From positions 1-64,000 of the forward strand of contig JAYUWK010000037.1 in assembly GCA_043753895.1 (NCBI GenBank): 64,000 nucleotides of DNA, read 5' to 3'. Made by a program: the position numbers and the translations under genes. The stretch is from WLMZ01 sp043753895. Lineage in GTDB: Bacteria; Actinomycetota; Acidimicrobiia; Acidimicrobiales; Ilumatobacteraceae. Each line of letters begins with the position of its first letter. The first letter of the stretch is position 1. Positions 54,431 through 64,000 of the stretch are shown piece after piece. Below the pieces are notes generated by a model. It was not told where the DNA came from. It saw only the letters and a program-made list of their open reading frames with translations, and did not search any database.

Positions 54431-55186
54431 CTAGTTCTTGAAGAGAATCTCGCTGAGGATCCACAGCACGGCCCACAAGCCGAACGCCGTGATGATTGCG
54501 TTCTTGTGGCTCTCGTAGCACCACAGCAACTTGTTGGTGTTGGCCTTGCCGCCAAGGATGCCGAGGGCATTGACTTCGAACAGCGCGACCAGTGCAAATG
54601 CAATCAACACGAACGTCCAAGCCTTGGCGGGAGTGACTGTGTTGAACACTGAGTAGAAGTGGGACGTACCGACCATGAAGAACAGCATGCTGACGGAGAA
54701 GATGGCGTTCTGACGACTTGCCAGCAACGCTGCTCGACCTGCGCCGGCAGCCGCTGGATTGGCCTCGCCACCCGCGAGCACGTTGGCTGCGTTGGCGAGC
54801 ACGACTTTTTGGTTCTTCCAGATGACCATCCACACATTTGCACCCATGGTGAGAGCAATCACCATGCCGACGAAGATCGACGCGTTGGGCGCGATGCCCG
54901 ATGCACTGCCGTCGGCCATGAACTTCTTCATGTAGTTCTCGGTGATACCCACGATGATGAGGCCGGTGAGCATGGTGGCCACCGACGCCCAACGGAACCA
55001 CCACAGGGCACGCCGGGCAACTTTATCGATCGCGATATTGCGAGCCTTGCCTTCGTCACCGAAGGCAGCGAACGCCGGCACTTGGACGAAGTTGAAGTAG
55101 TACAACAAACCGATCCAGGTAATGCCGGCCAGCACGTGCAACCACCGGAACCCAAATGTGAGACCAACCCGTGTCAGTAGCTCCAT
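54431..55186 (-). CDS. PuuD-like urate hydroxylase membrane domain protein
   Basis: 251 residues from ATG at 55186 with about eight hydrophobic segments. It begins FGFRWLHVLAGITWIGLLYYF, the opening of the urate_oxidase_N/PuuD family, and RALWWFRWASVATMLTGL follows. In PuuD this membrane domain carries a C-terminal cytochrome c, which is absent here, so this is the membrane domain alone. It is also like the small ammonium-free group of DUF989-related proteins in actinobacteria. Urate oxidation is only a possibility. The gene is upstream-divergent from ettA. Confidence 0.75.
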   Translation of the reverse strand: MELLTRVGLTFGFRWLHVLAGITWIGLLYYFNFVQVPAFAAFGDEGKARNIAIDKVARRALWWFRWASVATMLTGLIIVGITENYMKKFMADGSASGIAPNASIFVGMVIALTMGANVWMVIWKNQKVVLANAANVLAGGEANPAAAGAGRAALLASRQNAIFSVSMLFFMVGTSHFYSVFNTVTPAKAWTFVLIAFALVALFEVNALGILGGKANTNKLLWCYESHKNAIITAFGLWAVLWILSEILFKN

Positions 55187-55286
55187 CGGAGCGACCCCCC
55201 TCTTGTCGTGAAAACCGAACTGCACTGAACGTAGCACCGCTGTACGGGCAGCGCGCGCACTGGTGGAGGCTAGCCTGATCAGCGCC

Positions 55287-56963
<1,677 letters not shown>

Positions 56964-56973
56964 CCGCGGCAGG

Positions 56974-57285
56974 TCAGCGCAGCAGGGTCACCACTGCGCT
57001 GATCACGAACGCGACTCCGCCGATGCCGAGCAGGCGCCGCCACGGGTTGACGCCACGGATCACCTCGTCGACGGCCCACCATGTAAGCGCGCCAACACCG
57101 ACCCAACTGCTCACCGTGCGGGCCGTGCCCGTCGCTGGCAGGACCAAGCGTGCCGCAACCGTCGCGAAGTAGATCCACAGCGGTGCGTTCGGAAACTGTG
57201 CGATGGTGATCTCGCCCGTGACGCGATTGCGGAACATCCAATCGAACGCCCGAGTCAGCTTGGGGCGCGGTGGTGAGTCGTTCAC
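56974..57285 (-). CDS. Small membrane protein, unknown function
   Basis: 103 residues with two or three hydrophobic segments (APLWIYFATVAARLVLPATG, LLGIGGVAFVISAVVTLL). The soluble start contains FDWMFRNRVTGEITIAQFPN, a pattern I have seen in small actinobacterial membrane proteins of unknown role. It is convergent with ettA (10 bases between the stops) and divergent from the next gene. Confidence 0.75.
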   Translation of the reverse strand: MNDSPPRPKLTRAFDWMFRNRVTGEITIAQFPNAPLWIYFATVAARLVLPATGTARTVSSWVGVGALTWWAVDEVIRGVNPWRRLLGIGGVAFVISAVVTLLR

Positions 57286-57399
57286 GCTGAGCAGTCTGGA
57301 CCGCTTGTGGACTCAGTGCATCCTGTTGCCCCGATACCACGCGTCGAATTTCTGTTTGCAGAAGCCCCAGCACGCAATTTGTGCTGCGAGAATGTCGAA

Positions 57400-57708
57400 A
57401 TGTCGCTGCGCGTGCTCCGAACCCTGTGCGCTGTCGTGTTCGTGTGCGGCATCGCTGGACTGATCATCAGCTCAGTCGCCGGGAACAACAACGGCGTCGT
57501 CTTGACCATCGGTATGACGACCGCGGTCGCCGCAATCGCACTGTTGGCCGCATCGTCGGTGGCGCGACGCGAGCCCATCGATGCGTTCGAGGAAGCCGAT
57601 GCCGAACGGCTGGAATCACAGGTACAGGGCCTTGTGGAAGCTGGTGCGGCGGAGACCGAAGTGCGCAATCTTGTCCGCGACGCGATGCGCCTCGGACGGC
57701 GTTCATGA
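57400..57708 (+). CDS. Small two-helix membrane protein, unknown function
   Basis: 102 residues from ATG at 57400 (SLRVLRTLCAVVFVCGIAGL), the inner of several possible starts. Two transmembrane helices are at about 8-24 and 32-50; the last ~50 residues are charged and helical (DAFEEADAERLESQVQGLV). The stop overlaps the ATG of the inositol-phosphatase-family gene (ATGA), so both may be translated together. No family recognised. Confidence 0.7.
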   Translation: MSLRVLRTLCAVVFVCGIAGLIISSVAGNNNGVVLTIGMTTAVAAIALLAASSVARREPIDAFEEADAERLESQVQGLVEAGAAETEVRNLVRDAMRLGRRS

Positions 57709-58502
57709 CGATCGCTCCCGATACCGAGACCGACGCCGCGTTGGCCTCTCGGCTTGCCGTGGAGGCAGGCAGCCTCCTCGTCGAACTGCGCGAACAACTG
57801 TTCAACGATGGTGCGCCACCATGGCAGGTGAAAGACACCGGCGACATCAGGTCGCACCGTTTCCTGCTGAACGCCTTCAACACGCTCCGTCCCGGCGATG
57901 CGGTGCTGTCCGAAGAAGGTGCCGACACATCACATCGCATCGGCGCGGACCGCGTGTGGATCATCGATCCGCTCGACGGCACTAACGAATACGGCGAACG
58001 CGGACGATTCGACTGGGCGGTACACATCGCCCTGTGGGAACACGACCGGCTCACCGCCGCCGCCGTGAGCCTGCCCGCACACGAGATGGTGTTCGCCACC
58101 GATCCTGCACCCGCGTTGCCGCCACGACGCGCCGACCGGCCGCGTCTCATCACGAGCAGGAACCGGGCTCCATACGCAGCCGTCATTGTCGCCAACGAAC
58201 TCGGGTGCGATGCGGTACGTCTCGGTTCGGCTGGCGCGAAGGCGATGGCGGTCGTGTTGGGTGAAGCCGATATCTACGTGCACGACGGCGGCATGTACCA
58301 ATGGGATTCCGCAGCACCGGCGGGCGTCGCAGCCGCGGCCGGGTTACACGTGAGCCGCATCGACGGCTCACCGCTGATCTACAACGACCCCGACGCGTGG
58401 CTGCCCGACTTCCTGGTCTGCCGACCCGAGTTGGCCGAGCCGGTGCTCGACGCGTTGTGGGGCGATCGCTGGCGCGAGTTCCGCGACAACGGCTGGCAGT
58501 AG
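57705..58502 (+). CDS. Inositol monophosphatase family phosphatase (CysQ-like)
   Basis: 265 residues. The metal-binding motifs are VLSEEGAD (about 66-73), WIIDPLDGTNEY (about 85-96) with D-P-L-D-G-T, and the C-terminal YQWDSAAPAGVAAAAG (W-D-x-A). So it is a Mg2+-dependent phosphatase of the IMPase/CysQ type and would cleave inositol phosphate or 3'-phosphoadenosine phosphate. It is coupled to the small membrane protein upstream and followed after 2 bases by the enoyl-CoA hydratase gene. Confidence 0.92.
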   Translation: MTIAPDTETDAALASRLAVEAGSLLVELREQLFNDGAPPWQVKDTGDIRSHRFLLNAFNTLRPGDAVLSEEGADTSHRIGADRVWIIDPLDGTNEYGERGRFDWAVHIALWEHDRLTAAAVSLPAHEMVFATDPAPALPPRRADRPRLITSRNRAPYAAVIVANELGCDAVRLGSAGAKAMAVVLGEADIYVHDGGMYQWDSAAPAGVAAAAGLHVSRIDGSPLIYNDPDAWLPDFLVCRPELAEPVLDALWGDRWREFRDNGWQ

Positions 58503-58504
58503 CC

Positions 58505-59326
58505 ATGGAGCTAAAAGCGACGCGTGTCGAAAGGGATGGCCACGTGGCAACGCTGTGGCTGCACCGACCGCATCGACACAACGCATGGACCGGACGCATG
58601 CACGCCGAATACCGTTCGATATTGGCCGAGCTCGAAGCAGATGGCCGCGTTCGCGCCGTGGTGGTCACCGGCACACCGCCGGCATTCTGCGTCGGAGGTG
58701 ACAGTGACGCATTGGCCGGCCACGCCGAACGGGGCAGCTACGACACGGGCCTCCCTACTGAGGTCGCCACACCCGGCTTCGGTGTGCGTCCGGAGTTCGA
58801 CCATGACTTCTCGTTCCACTACGGCCTGCGCTTTCCCGTTATCGCCGCGGTCAATGGCGCGTGTGCTGGCATCGGTCTGGCGCTCGCGTTGTTCTGCGAT
58901 CTGCGCTTTGCCTGCGCCACGGCCCGCATGACAACGGCTGCACCAAAGCTCGGCCTGCCCGCTGAGTTCGGGATGAGTTGGACGCTCCCCCGGCTCGTCG
59001 GCGTCACCCACGCAGCCGATCTGCTGCTGTCGGGCCGAGTCTTCACCGCAGCCGAGACGGCGCAGTGGGGCCTGTGGAACGGCGTGGCGGCCGACGGCGA
59101 CACCACGCTGCAGATTGCGCGCGACTACGCCAATCTGTTGGCCAGTACTGCTGGCCCAAACTCCGTACGCGTCACCAAGCAGCAGTTGTACGCCGATCTG
59201 TTGCGTCACGATGTCGGCGCCTCAATCGTGGAGTCGAAGCGACTCATCGACGCGGCCACCGCCACCGACGAATACCGCGAAGGTGTCGCTGCGCTCCGAG
59301 AGAAGCGGCCACCGAATTTCTGCTAG
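58505..59326 (+). CDS. Enoyl-CoA hydratase/isomerase (crotonase) family protein
   Basis: 273 residues starting ELKATRVERDGHVATLWLHRP. The oxyanion-hole signatures are VTGTPPAFCVGGDSDAL (about 58-74) and IAAVNGACAGIGLALALFCDLR (about 112-133; two half-motifs, with the second Gly pair). The usual catalytic Glu pair is at LGLPAEFGMSWTL (Glu at about 148). It hydrates or isomerises enoyl-CoA in fatty acid or steroid breakdown. Clear ATG at 58505. Confidence 0.92.
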   Translation: MELKATRVERDGHVATLWLHRPHRHNAWTGRMHAEYRSILAELEADGRVRAVVVTGTPPAFCVGGDSDALAGHAERGSYDTGLPTEVATPGFGVRPEFDHDFSFHYGLRFPVIAAVNGACAGIGLALALFCDLRFACATARMTTAAPKLGLPAEFGMSWTLPRLVGVTHAADLLLSGRVFTAAETAQWGLWNGVAADGDTTLQIARDYANLLASTAGPNSVRVTKQQLYADLLRHDVGASIVESKRLIDAATATDEYREGVAALREKRPPNFC

Positions 59327-59390
59327 CCCGCACGGACTCCGAACATCGACGGGGCCTACAATGCGTGAACTGTTTCCTTGGGGGACCAAC

Positions 59391-60647
59391 GTGACCATCG
59401 CACTTCAACCGGACGAACAGATCGCCTCGAACGCTGGCGCTGGCGCGCTCGTCGACCGCCTTCCTGGCCTTGCCACTGCCGCTGCTGCATCCATCGGTGC
59501 GGGCATCGTGCACGCTGGCGCGATCGGCATCCACGCCGAGCACGCCGGCCTTGCTCGACTCTTCATCGCCCTTGCGTGCTTCCAACTTGCTTGGGGTCTG
59601 GTCGCGCTGTTCAGGCCCAGCCGTTGGCTCGCCGCTGTCGGCGCAGTCGGCAACCTCGCCGCCGTTGCCATCTGGCTCACGACTCGCCTCACCGGTATCT
59701 CGTTCGTCGGCGGCCTCGAGGTCCGCGAGGCTGCGCAGTTCACCGACACCGCATGCGCAATGCTCGGCTTGGTTGCCGGCGGACTCGCGTTGTCAGCAGC
59801 GCTCATCGGCTGGCGGCAGACTCGTCCCGCTCCGCTGATGTTCCCGGCACTCGTCGTTGCTGCGCTCACCATCCCGGCCATGGTCACCGGCAGCGCTCAC
59901 GTGCACAGCCATACGATCACCGCAGCAAATGGCACAACGGTGAACGAAGCGCTCCCGCATAACCACGATGCCCCTGCCGCAGGTGCCAGCGCAGGCGCAG
60001 CCACCGACACCGTGCACGTGCACGCTTCGGCGGCGGTGCCGACGGTTGCTTACGATCCCACCAAGCCCATCGACCTCGGTGGAGTACCGGGTGTGACCCC
60101 CGAAGAGCAGGCCGTCGCCGAAAACCTCGTCGCCATCACCGTCGTGCGCCTGCCCCAGTGGGCCGACTACAAGACAGCCGAGGCGGCTGGGTTTCACTCC
60201 ATCGGCGATGGGATCACGGGATTCGAGCACTTCATCAACTGGGGCTGGATCGACGACAACGTCACGCTCGACCCGGATCATCCCGAGAGCCTCGTCTATC
60301 AGCCACAAGCCGATGGCACGAAGAAGCTCGTCTCCGCCATGTACATGCTGCCCGACACGGTCACGCTCGACAAGGTGCCCGTGCTCGGTGGAGCGCTGAC
60401 GCAGTTCCACATCCATGACAACCTCTGCTTCACAAACGATCCAGTGGCACCGCGAGTGGTCGGAATCACCGATGGCATGGGCAACTGCCCCAACGGTCTA
60501 CAGAAATTTCAGCCCGCGCCGATGATTCATGTGTGGATCGTGCCGCAGCGGTGCGGCCCGTTCTCGGCACTCGAGGGTGTCGGTGCCGGACAGGTCGCTG
60601 CAGGGCAGACCAAATCGTGCGACCACGTGCATGGGTCGGGTTTCTAA
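59391..60647 (+). CDS. Membrane protein with His-rich extracellular domain, unknown function
   Basis: 418 residues from GTG at 59391, chosen for the strong GGGGG 6 bases upstream; an in-frame ATG 30 bases earlier lacks this. The first ~160 residues hold four to five hydrophobic helices. Then an outside domain follows with His clusters (AHVHSHTIT, NEALPHNHD, VHVHASAAV) and a globular part with WADYKTAEAAGFHSIGDGITGFEHFINWGW and MLPDTVTLDKVPVLGGALTQFHIHDNLC (given in halves). A Cys pair and HIH suggest metal binding. The family is not known to me. It is convergent with the CoA-transferase gene, stops overlapping by four bases. Confidence 0.75.
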   Translation: MTIALQPDEQIASNAGAGALVDRLPGLATAAAASIGAGIVHAGAIGIHAEHAGLARLFIALACFQLAWGLVALFRPSRWLAAVGAVGNLAAVAIWLTTRLTGISFVGGLEVREAAQFTDTACAMLGLVAGGLALSAALIGWRQTRPAPLMFPALVVAALTIPAMVTGSAHVHSHTITAANGTTVNEALPHNHDAPAAGASAGAATDTVHVHASAAVPTVAYDPTKPIDLGGVPGVTPEEQAVAENLVAITVVRLPQWADYKTAEAAGFHSIGDGITGFEHFINWGWIDDNVTLDPDHPESLVYQPQADGTKKLVSAMYMLPDTVTLDKVPVLGGALTQFHIHDNLCFTNDPVAPRVVGITDGMGNCPNGLQKFQPAPMIHVWIVPQRCGPFSALEGVGAGQVAAGQTKSCDHVHGSGF

Positions 60648-61810
60648 GGCTGCTGCGGCAGTGAGCCCAACACAGATTCGGTGTGCTCGCCCAGCTTGGG
60701 CACTCTGCCCCGTGTGGTCGCAGGGTCCCCGAAATCCACCGGCGAGTTGACAGCCACATACGGTTCCTCACCGTCGTGCGCGAGCATCTCGACGAAGGCG
60801 CCCGCTGCCTGCGCCTGCGGGTCGGCGATCACGTCGACGATGCTGTTCAGCGGCGCCCACCACACGTCGTGTAGGTCGAACGACTCGGTGATGTCGGCGA
60901 AGGTGCGCTGCGCAAAGGCCGCGTCGAGCGTCGCGACGAGATCGATGCTGTTCGCGAGACGATCCTTGGCCGTGGTGAAACGGATGTCCTCGGCCAAGCC
61001 GGGCTGATTCAATGCGGCGACCAGGTTCGGCCAATGGCGATCGCCTTCGAGCGTGAGCAACCAGAACGCCCGCCCGTCGCCGGAGCGATAGCTGTTCATC
61101 AGCGGTGCCCGTGTGCGTTCGCGCGGACGCGTGCTTTCACGCTTGCCGAAGCGCAGTTGGATACCGATGTCCCACCCGATGGTGTACATACCGGTACGCA
61201 ACAGTGATGTCGCGACCAGACCACCTACGCCGGTGCGCTCGCGTTCGAGCAGTTTCGCCAGGACTCCAGCAGCCAAGGTGATGCCCGTGACGTGATCGCC
61301 CATACCACTGCGGATCGACGGCGGTAGTTGATCGGGCGGCACCAGCGTGTGGGCCATCCCGCTACGCGCCCAGAACGCACCCACGTCGTAACCCGCCCGG
61401 TCGCGCTCGGTGCCTTGTAGGCCGTAGCCAGTGAGGCTTGCGTACACCAGGCCGGGGAACTGGGCGAGCACCGTGGTGTGATCGACTCCGAGACGCTCGA
61501 GCGCAGCGGGCCGCACGTTGGTGATGAACACGTCGGCGGTATCGAGTAGCGCATGCATCGAACGCATTCCATCGGGGGTCTGGAGATCGATGACGACTGA
61601 CTGTTTGCCACGGTTGTCGATCTCGAACGGAGGCACGCCCTTCTGATCCGCGATGCCGAAAGCACCGAAGATGGCCCGTTGCGGATCGCCCGCCGGCGGC
61701 TCGACCTTGATCACCTCGGCACCCCAATCGGCCATCAGCCCCGCCGCAGCCGGGCCCGCCACCCAGACGCCGAGTTCGATGACTCGATACCCGTGCAGCG
61801 GCCCGCTCAT
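60644..61810 (-). CDS. CaiB/BaiF family CoA-transferase
   Basis: 388 residues from ATG at 61810 (SGPLHGYRVIELGVWVAGPA). The family fold shows LMADWGAEVIKVEPPAGD (about 21-38), IDLQTPDG, and LTGYGLQG before the catalytic Asp region at AGYDVGAFWARSG (Asp at about 156). Unlike the racemase at 37129 it lacks the IAGIGPGPF start. It moves CoA between carboxylic acids through an aspartyl-CoA intermediate. It is separated by 82 bases from the PEP-utilising gene upstream on the same strand. Confidence 0.9.
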   Translation of the reverse strand: MSGPLHGYRVIELGVWVAGPAAAGLMADWGAEVIKVEPPAGDPQRAIFGAFGIADQKGVPPFEIDNRGKQSVVIDLQTPDGMRSMHALLDTADVFITNVRPAALERLGVDHTTVLAQFPGLVYASLTGYGLQGTERDRAGYDVGAFWARSGMAHTLVPPDQLPPSIRSGMGDHVTGITLAAGVLAKLLERERTGVGGLVATSLLRTGMYTIGWDIGIQLRFGKRESTRPRERTRAPLMNSYRSGDGRAFWLLTLEGDRHWPNLVAALNQPGLAEDIRFTTAKDRLANSIDLVATLDAAFAQRTFADITESFDLHDVWWAPLNSIVDVIADPQAQAAGAFVEMLAHDGEEPYVAVNSPVDFGDPATTRGRVPKLGEHTESVLGSLPQQP

Positions 61811-61892
61811 CGACGCGGCGCCATGGTCGAGGAAGCGTCGCTGCCGAGCACGGGGACCGTGTCGAGGGTCTCGGAGCGCAGAGCACTTGCGG

Positions 61893-63530
61893 TCACAAGA
61901 GCGTGACGGTACCCGCGCTGCCGTCGACTTCAACCATCGCACCTTCTGGAATGCGCTCGGTGGCATTCTGCACGCTGACGACGCAGGGAATACCCAGCTC
62001 GCGACTGACGATGACGGCGTGACTCACCTGGGCACCGACGTTGACCACGACCGCGCATGCGGGCACGAACAGCGGAGTCCACGCTGGATCGGTGATGGGA
62101 GCGATCAGCACATCGCCCGGCTCGAGCGAGAACGGATCGGCAGGGTCGAGCACGATCCGGGCCCGACCGACAGCTTTACCAGGGCTGCCTGGAACCCCCT
62201 GCAGCACGTCACCGACGACGCCCTCATCGGCCGTCTCGGTGCCCTTGCGCGGCCACTCGCCGAGCGGCTTCACGACACCGTTCACGATGAAGGGTGGTTC
62301 GAGCTCGAACAACTCGAGGTACTGCTGTTCACGGGCCGTCAGGCGGGCACGGAACTCGTCGGGACCGCTGACGAACGCGTCGAGCTCGTCGGCGAGCAAC
62401 ATGCTCATCTGCGACGGCGTGAAGTCGTGTCGCGCAGCGAGTTCGCGCATGGCCACACGAACCTCGTTGACGACCTTGATGATGTTGGTCTTGGCGCGCT
62501 CGCGCCCGGCTAGGTACAGGTGAGCACTGTGCAGGCCGGCGTTGAACGAACCGAGTAACTCGGGTTGGTCAGCCAGCGCGGTGCGGATTGCCTCGGTGAT
62601 GGCCTCGCGTTGTTCCACGTTCTTGGCGTTCGGAACGGCAGGCGAACCGCTGTCGGGGGCAGGTCGCATGACCTCGACGAGCGCCATTGCCAATGCGGGG
62701 TTGGTCTCCCATGTGTCGCTGCGGATGTCCCATTCGTTGGGGCCGCGGCTACCGAATTCGTAGATGAACGCATCGAAGCCAGCCGTGAACTCTGCGGAGT
62801 CGTCGGCAAGGCGAGACAACTCCCACAGCGCGTGGCTCGGCGCTGCCGAATCGATGTCGCCCACGCCGGTGATGAGCTTGAGCGCGATGGTTGAATCGCC
62901 CATCGCCTCGGCGACCGCACCAAGCACGCCCATACCGATGGAGGTGCCGGCTGTCATCTCGAGGTGATGGCAGAACATTCCGCGGATCAATGGCGTGAAC
63001 ATGCGCATCCGTTCGACCAACTGTTCGTCGGTGATGCTGGCGAGATCGGGGCGTTCGGCTCGGATGGTGTTCGCGCGGCCCTGATCGTCGATGAGCTCGG
63101 GCAGATCGGGAGTCGTCATCACCTTGCCCATCCATGCCGCCAGCTTTGCGGTATTAGCGGGCCGGTCGTGCCATGGCTCAGCGACATAGGGAGTGACATC
63201 GGGGTGCGCGCCGAAGTAGACGAGATCGATCATCTCCGGCGTGAGACCTGGACCCCGCGCCCCGAACAGGCGCGCCATCGAGCCATTGATGTACAGGTAG
63301 CCGCCGAAGTGACCGACGACTTCGGGTGGTTCCATCTCGAACTCGTCGCGATCCATCGTGCCGCACGCGATCTGAGCATCGGCCCATCCCTGCACCACAC
63401 CGGGCTCCCACACCACAGTCCACGCCAACGGGCTGCATGGGTCGGGCAGGACCTCGCCCGCGTTGGCCCGCGTATACAACGGGAACTTCGCACTCGGTTC
63501 CACATCGGTAATCCATCGGTCAGCAACCAT
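61893..63530 (-). CDS. PEP-utilising enzyme-like protein without ATP-binding domain
   Basis: 545 residues. Only the C-terminal part is a clear family domain: GDVLIAPITDPAWTPLFVPA and GAQVSHAVIVSRELGIPCV match the phosphohistidine domain of PEP synthase/rifampicin phosphotransferase-like enzymes, with the catalytic His in SHAVIVSRELG. The N-terminal ATP-grasp part of such enzymes is absent; instead ~400 residues of the middle segment type (TRANAGEVLPDPCSPLAW) are present, as in rifampicin phosphotransferase proteins. A separate ATP-binding partner may be needed. It is upstream of the CoA-transferase gene, and an aldehyde dehydrogenase precedes both. Confidence 0.78.
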   Translation of the reverse strand: MVADRWITDVEPSAKFPLYTRANAGEVLPDPCSPLAWTVVWEPGVVQGWADAQIACGTMDRDEFEMEPPEVVGHFGGYLYINGSMARLFGARGPGLTPEMIDLVYFGAHPDVTPYVAEPWHDRPANTAKLAAWMGKVMTTPDLPELIDDQGRANTIRAERPDLASITDEQLVERMRMFTPLIRGMFCHHLEMTAGTSIGMGVLGAVAEAMGDSTIALKLITGVGDIDSAAPSHALWELSRLADDSAEFTAGFDAFIYEFGSRGPNEWDIRSDTWETNPALAMALVEVMRPAPDSGSPAVPNAKNVEQREAITEAIRTALADQPELLGSFNAGLHSAHLYLAGRERAKTNIIKVVNEVRVAMRELAARHDFTPSQMSMLLADELDAFVSGPDEFRARLTAREQQYLELFELEPPFIVNGVVKPLGEWPRKGTETADEGVVGDVLQGVPGSPGKAVGRARIVLDPADPFSLEPGDVLIAPITDPAWTPLFVPACAVVVNVGAQVSHAVIVSRELGIPCVVSVQNATERIPEGAMVEVDGSAGTVTLL

Positions 63531-63613
63531 CGCCTACTCCTTCGCTCCTCACATCGATACCGCCACATCGCTGCGGCCGGATCCGCTCGTTCTCACTAAT
63601 CGGTGTAGTCCAT

Positions 63614-64000
63614 TCAACGCATCGTGAACGGATCGGGCGCCGGCTGCGAGGACGTATTGATCCACACCGACTTCGGTCGTGTGTAGTCGAGCAGCGACTC
63701 GTGGCCCCCCTCGCGGCCGTAGCCGGTGGCACCGAAACCACCGAAGGGGACCATCGGCGAGATGGCCCGATACGTGTTCACGTACACGATGCCGGCACGC
63801 AGCCGTCGCATCACCCGCATCGCGCGTGCAACGTCTCGAGTAAACACCCCTGCGGCATAGCTGTAGATGCTGTCGTTGGCAAGCCCGATGACCGTGTCCT
63901 CGTCGCTGAACCGGAAGGCACTGAGCACCGGTCCGAACAGTTCGTGACGCGCCGCCGTGATGTCGTTGCTCGGGCAGTGCAACACGGTTGGTTCGTAGTA
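63614..64000 (-). CDS. Aldehyde dehydrogenase, C-terminal part only
   Basis: The frame is open to the right edge and starts YYEPTVLHCPSND at position 64000. The next segments, HELFGPVLSAFRF (family EEIFGPV), YAAGVFTRDVARAMRV, and VPFGGFGATGYGREGG, followed by LLDYTRPKSVWI, are the normal C-terminal third of an NAD(P)-dependent aldehyde dehydrogenase. The catalytic Cys/Glu lie outside the window. The stop is at 63614. Gene order suggests a unit with the PEP-utilising enzyme and CoA-transferase downstream. Confidence 0.92.
   Translation of the reverse strand, partial: YYEPTVLHCPSNDITAARHELFGPVLSAFRFSDEDTVIGLANDSIYSYAAGVFTRDVARAMRVMRRLRAGIVYVNTYRAISPMVPFGGFGATGYGREGGHESLLDYTRPKSVWINTSSQPAPDPFTMR

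Overview
The window looks like a chromosomal segment of a high-GC actinobacterium. My best guess is the Acidimicrobiia or a related lineage. That placement is inferred from gene content: a fused 2-oxoglutarate dehydrogenase (Kgd), a WS/DGAT wax-ester/triacylglycerol synthase, an F420-type LLM oxidoreductase, a UvrD2-like helicase with HRDC, a PIG-L deacetylase of the mycothiol type, and many acyl-CoA/CoA-transferase genes. No rRNA and no CRISPR array are visible.

Positions 1-9390 form an accessory block that ends at the 3' end of a tRNA-Gly gene. It carries two GNAT acetyltransferases, a GIY-YIG nuclease, an MFS exporter, an ECF sigma factor fused to an F1-ATPase-like domain, an AraC regulator with a DHFR-like reductase, an excisionase-like protein and a tyrosine integrase. 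The gaps are unusually long and contain related, partly palindromic motifs that recall integron attC half sites. The left end of the block lies outside the window.

9.4-28.2 kb is core-like and metabolic: a DMT transporter with a one-base frameshift, metX behind a SAM riboswitch, a PEP-mutase family lyase with an acyl-CoA ligase, a SET-domain protein, a saccharopine-dehydrogenase-like enzyme, a VapBC pair, a ferredoxin-P450 pair, PhyH, SURF1, a metallo-hydrolase, an aldo/keto reductase, and WS/DGAT with a serine hydrolase.

28.2-47.2 kb holds an SDR-GMC oxidoreductase pair, a decayed MmeI-like modification-restriction gene, a ferritin-like protein, a lipoprotein, a phosphatase/PIG-L pair, alpha-methylacyl-CoA racemase, an F420 LLM enzyme with galactokinase, UvrD2-like helicase, a thioesterase/ExoIII pair, and a Zc3h12a-like RNase with an S1 domain and a histone-H1-like tail.

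47.2-64 kb carries kgd, a cupredoxin lipoprotein with a near-consensus and apparently leaderless promoter, a molybdopterin oxidoreductase, a PuuD-like membrane protein, ettA, an inositol-phosphatase-family gene with an enoyl-CoA hydratase, a His-rich membrane protein, a second CoA-transferase, a PEP-utilising enzyme without its ATP domain, and the C-terminal end of an aldehyde dehydrogenase. The strongest candidate for something undescribed is the sigma factor-F1 ATPase fusion at 4453-5835. The island's repeated intergenic motifs come second.
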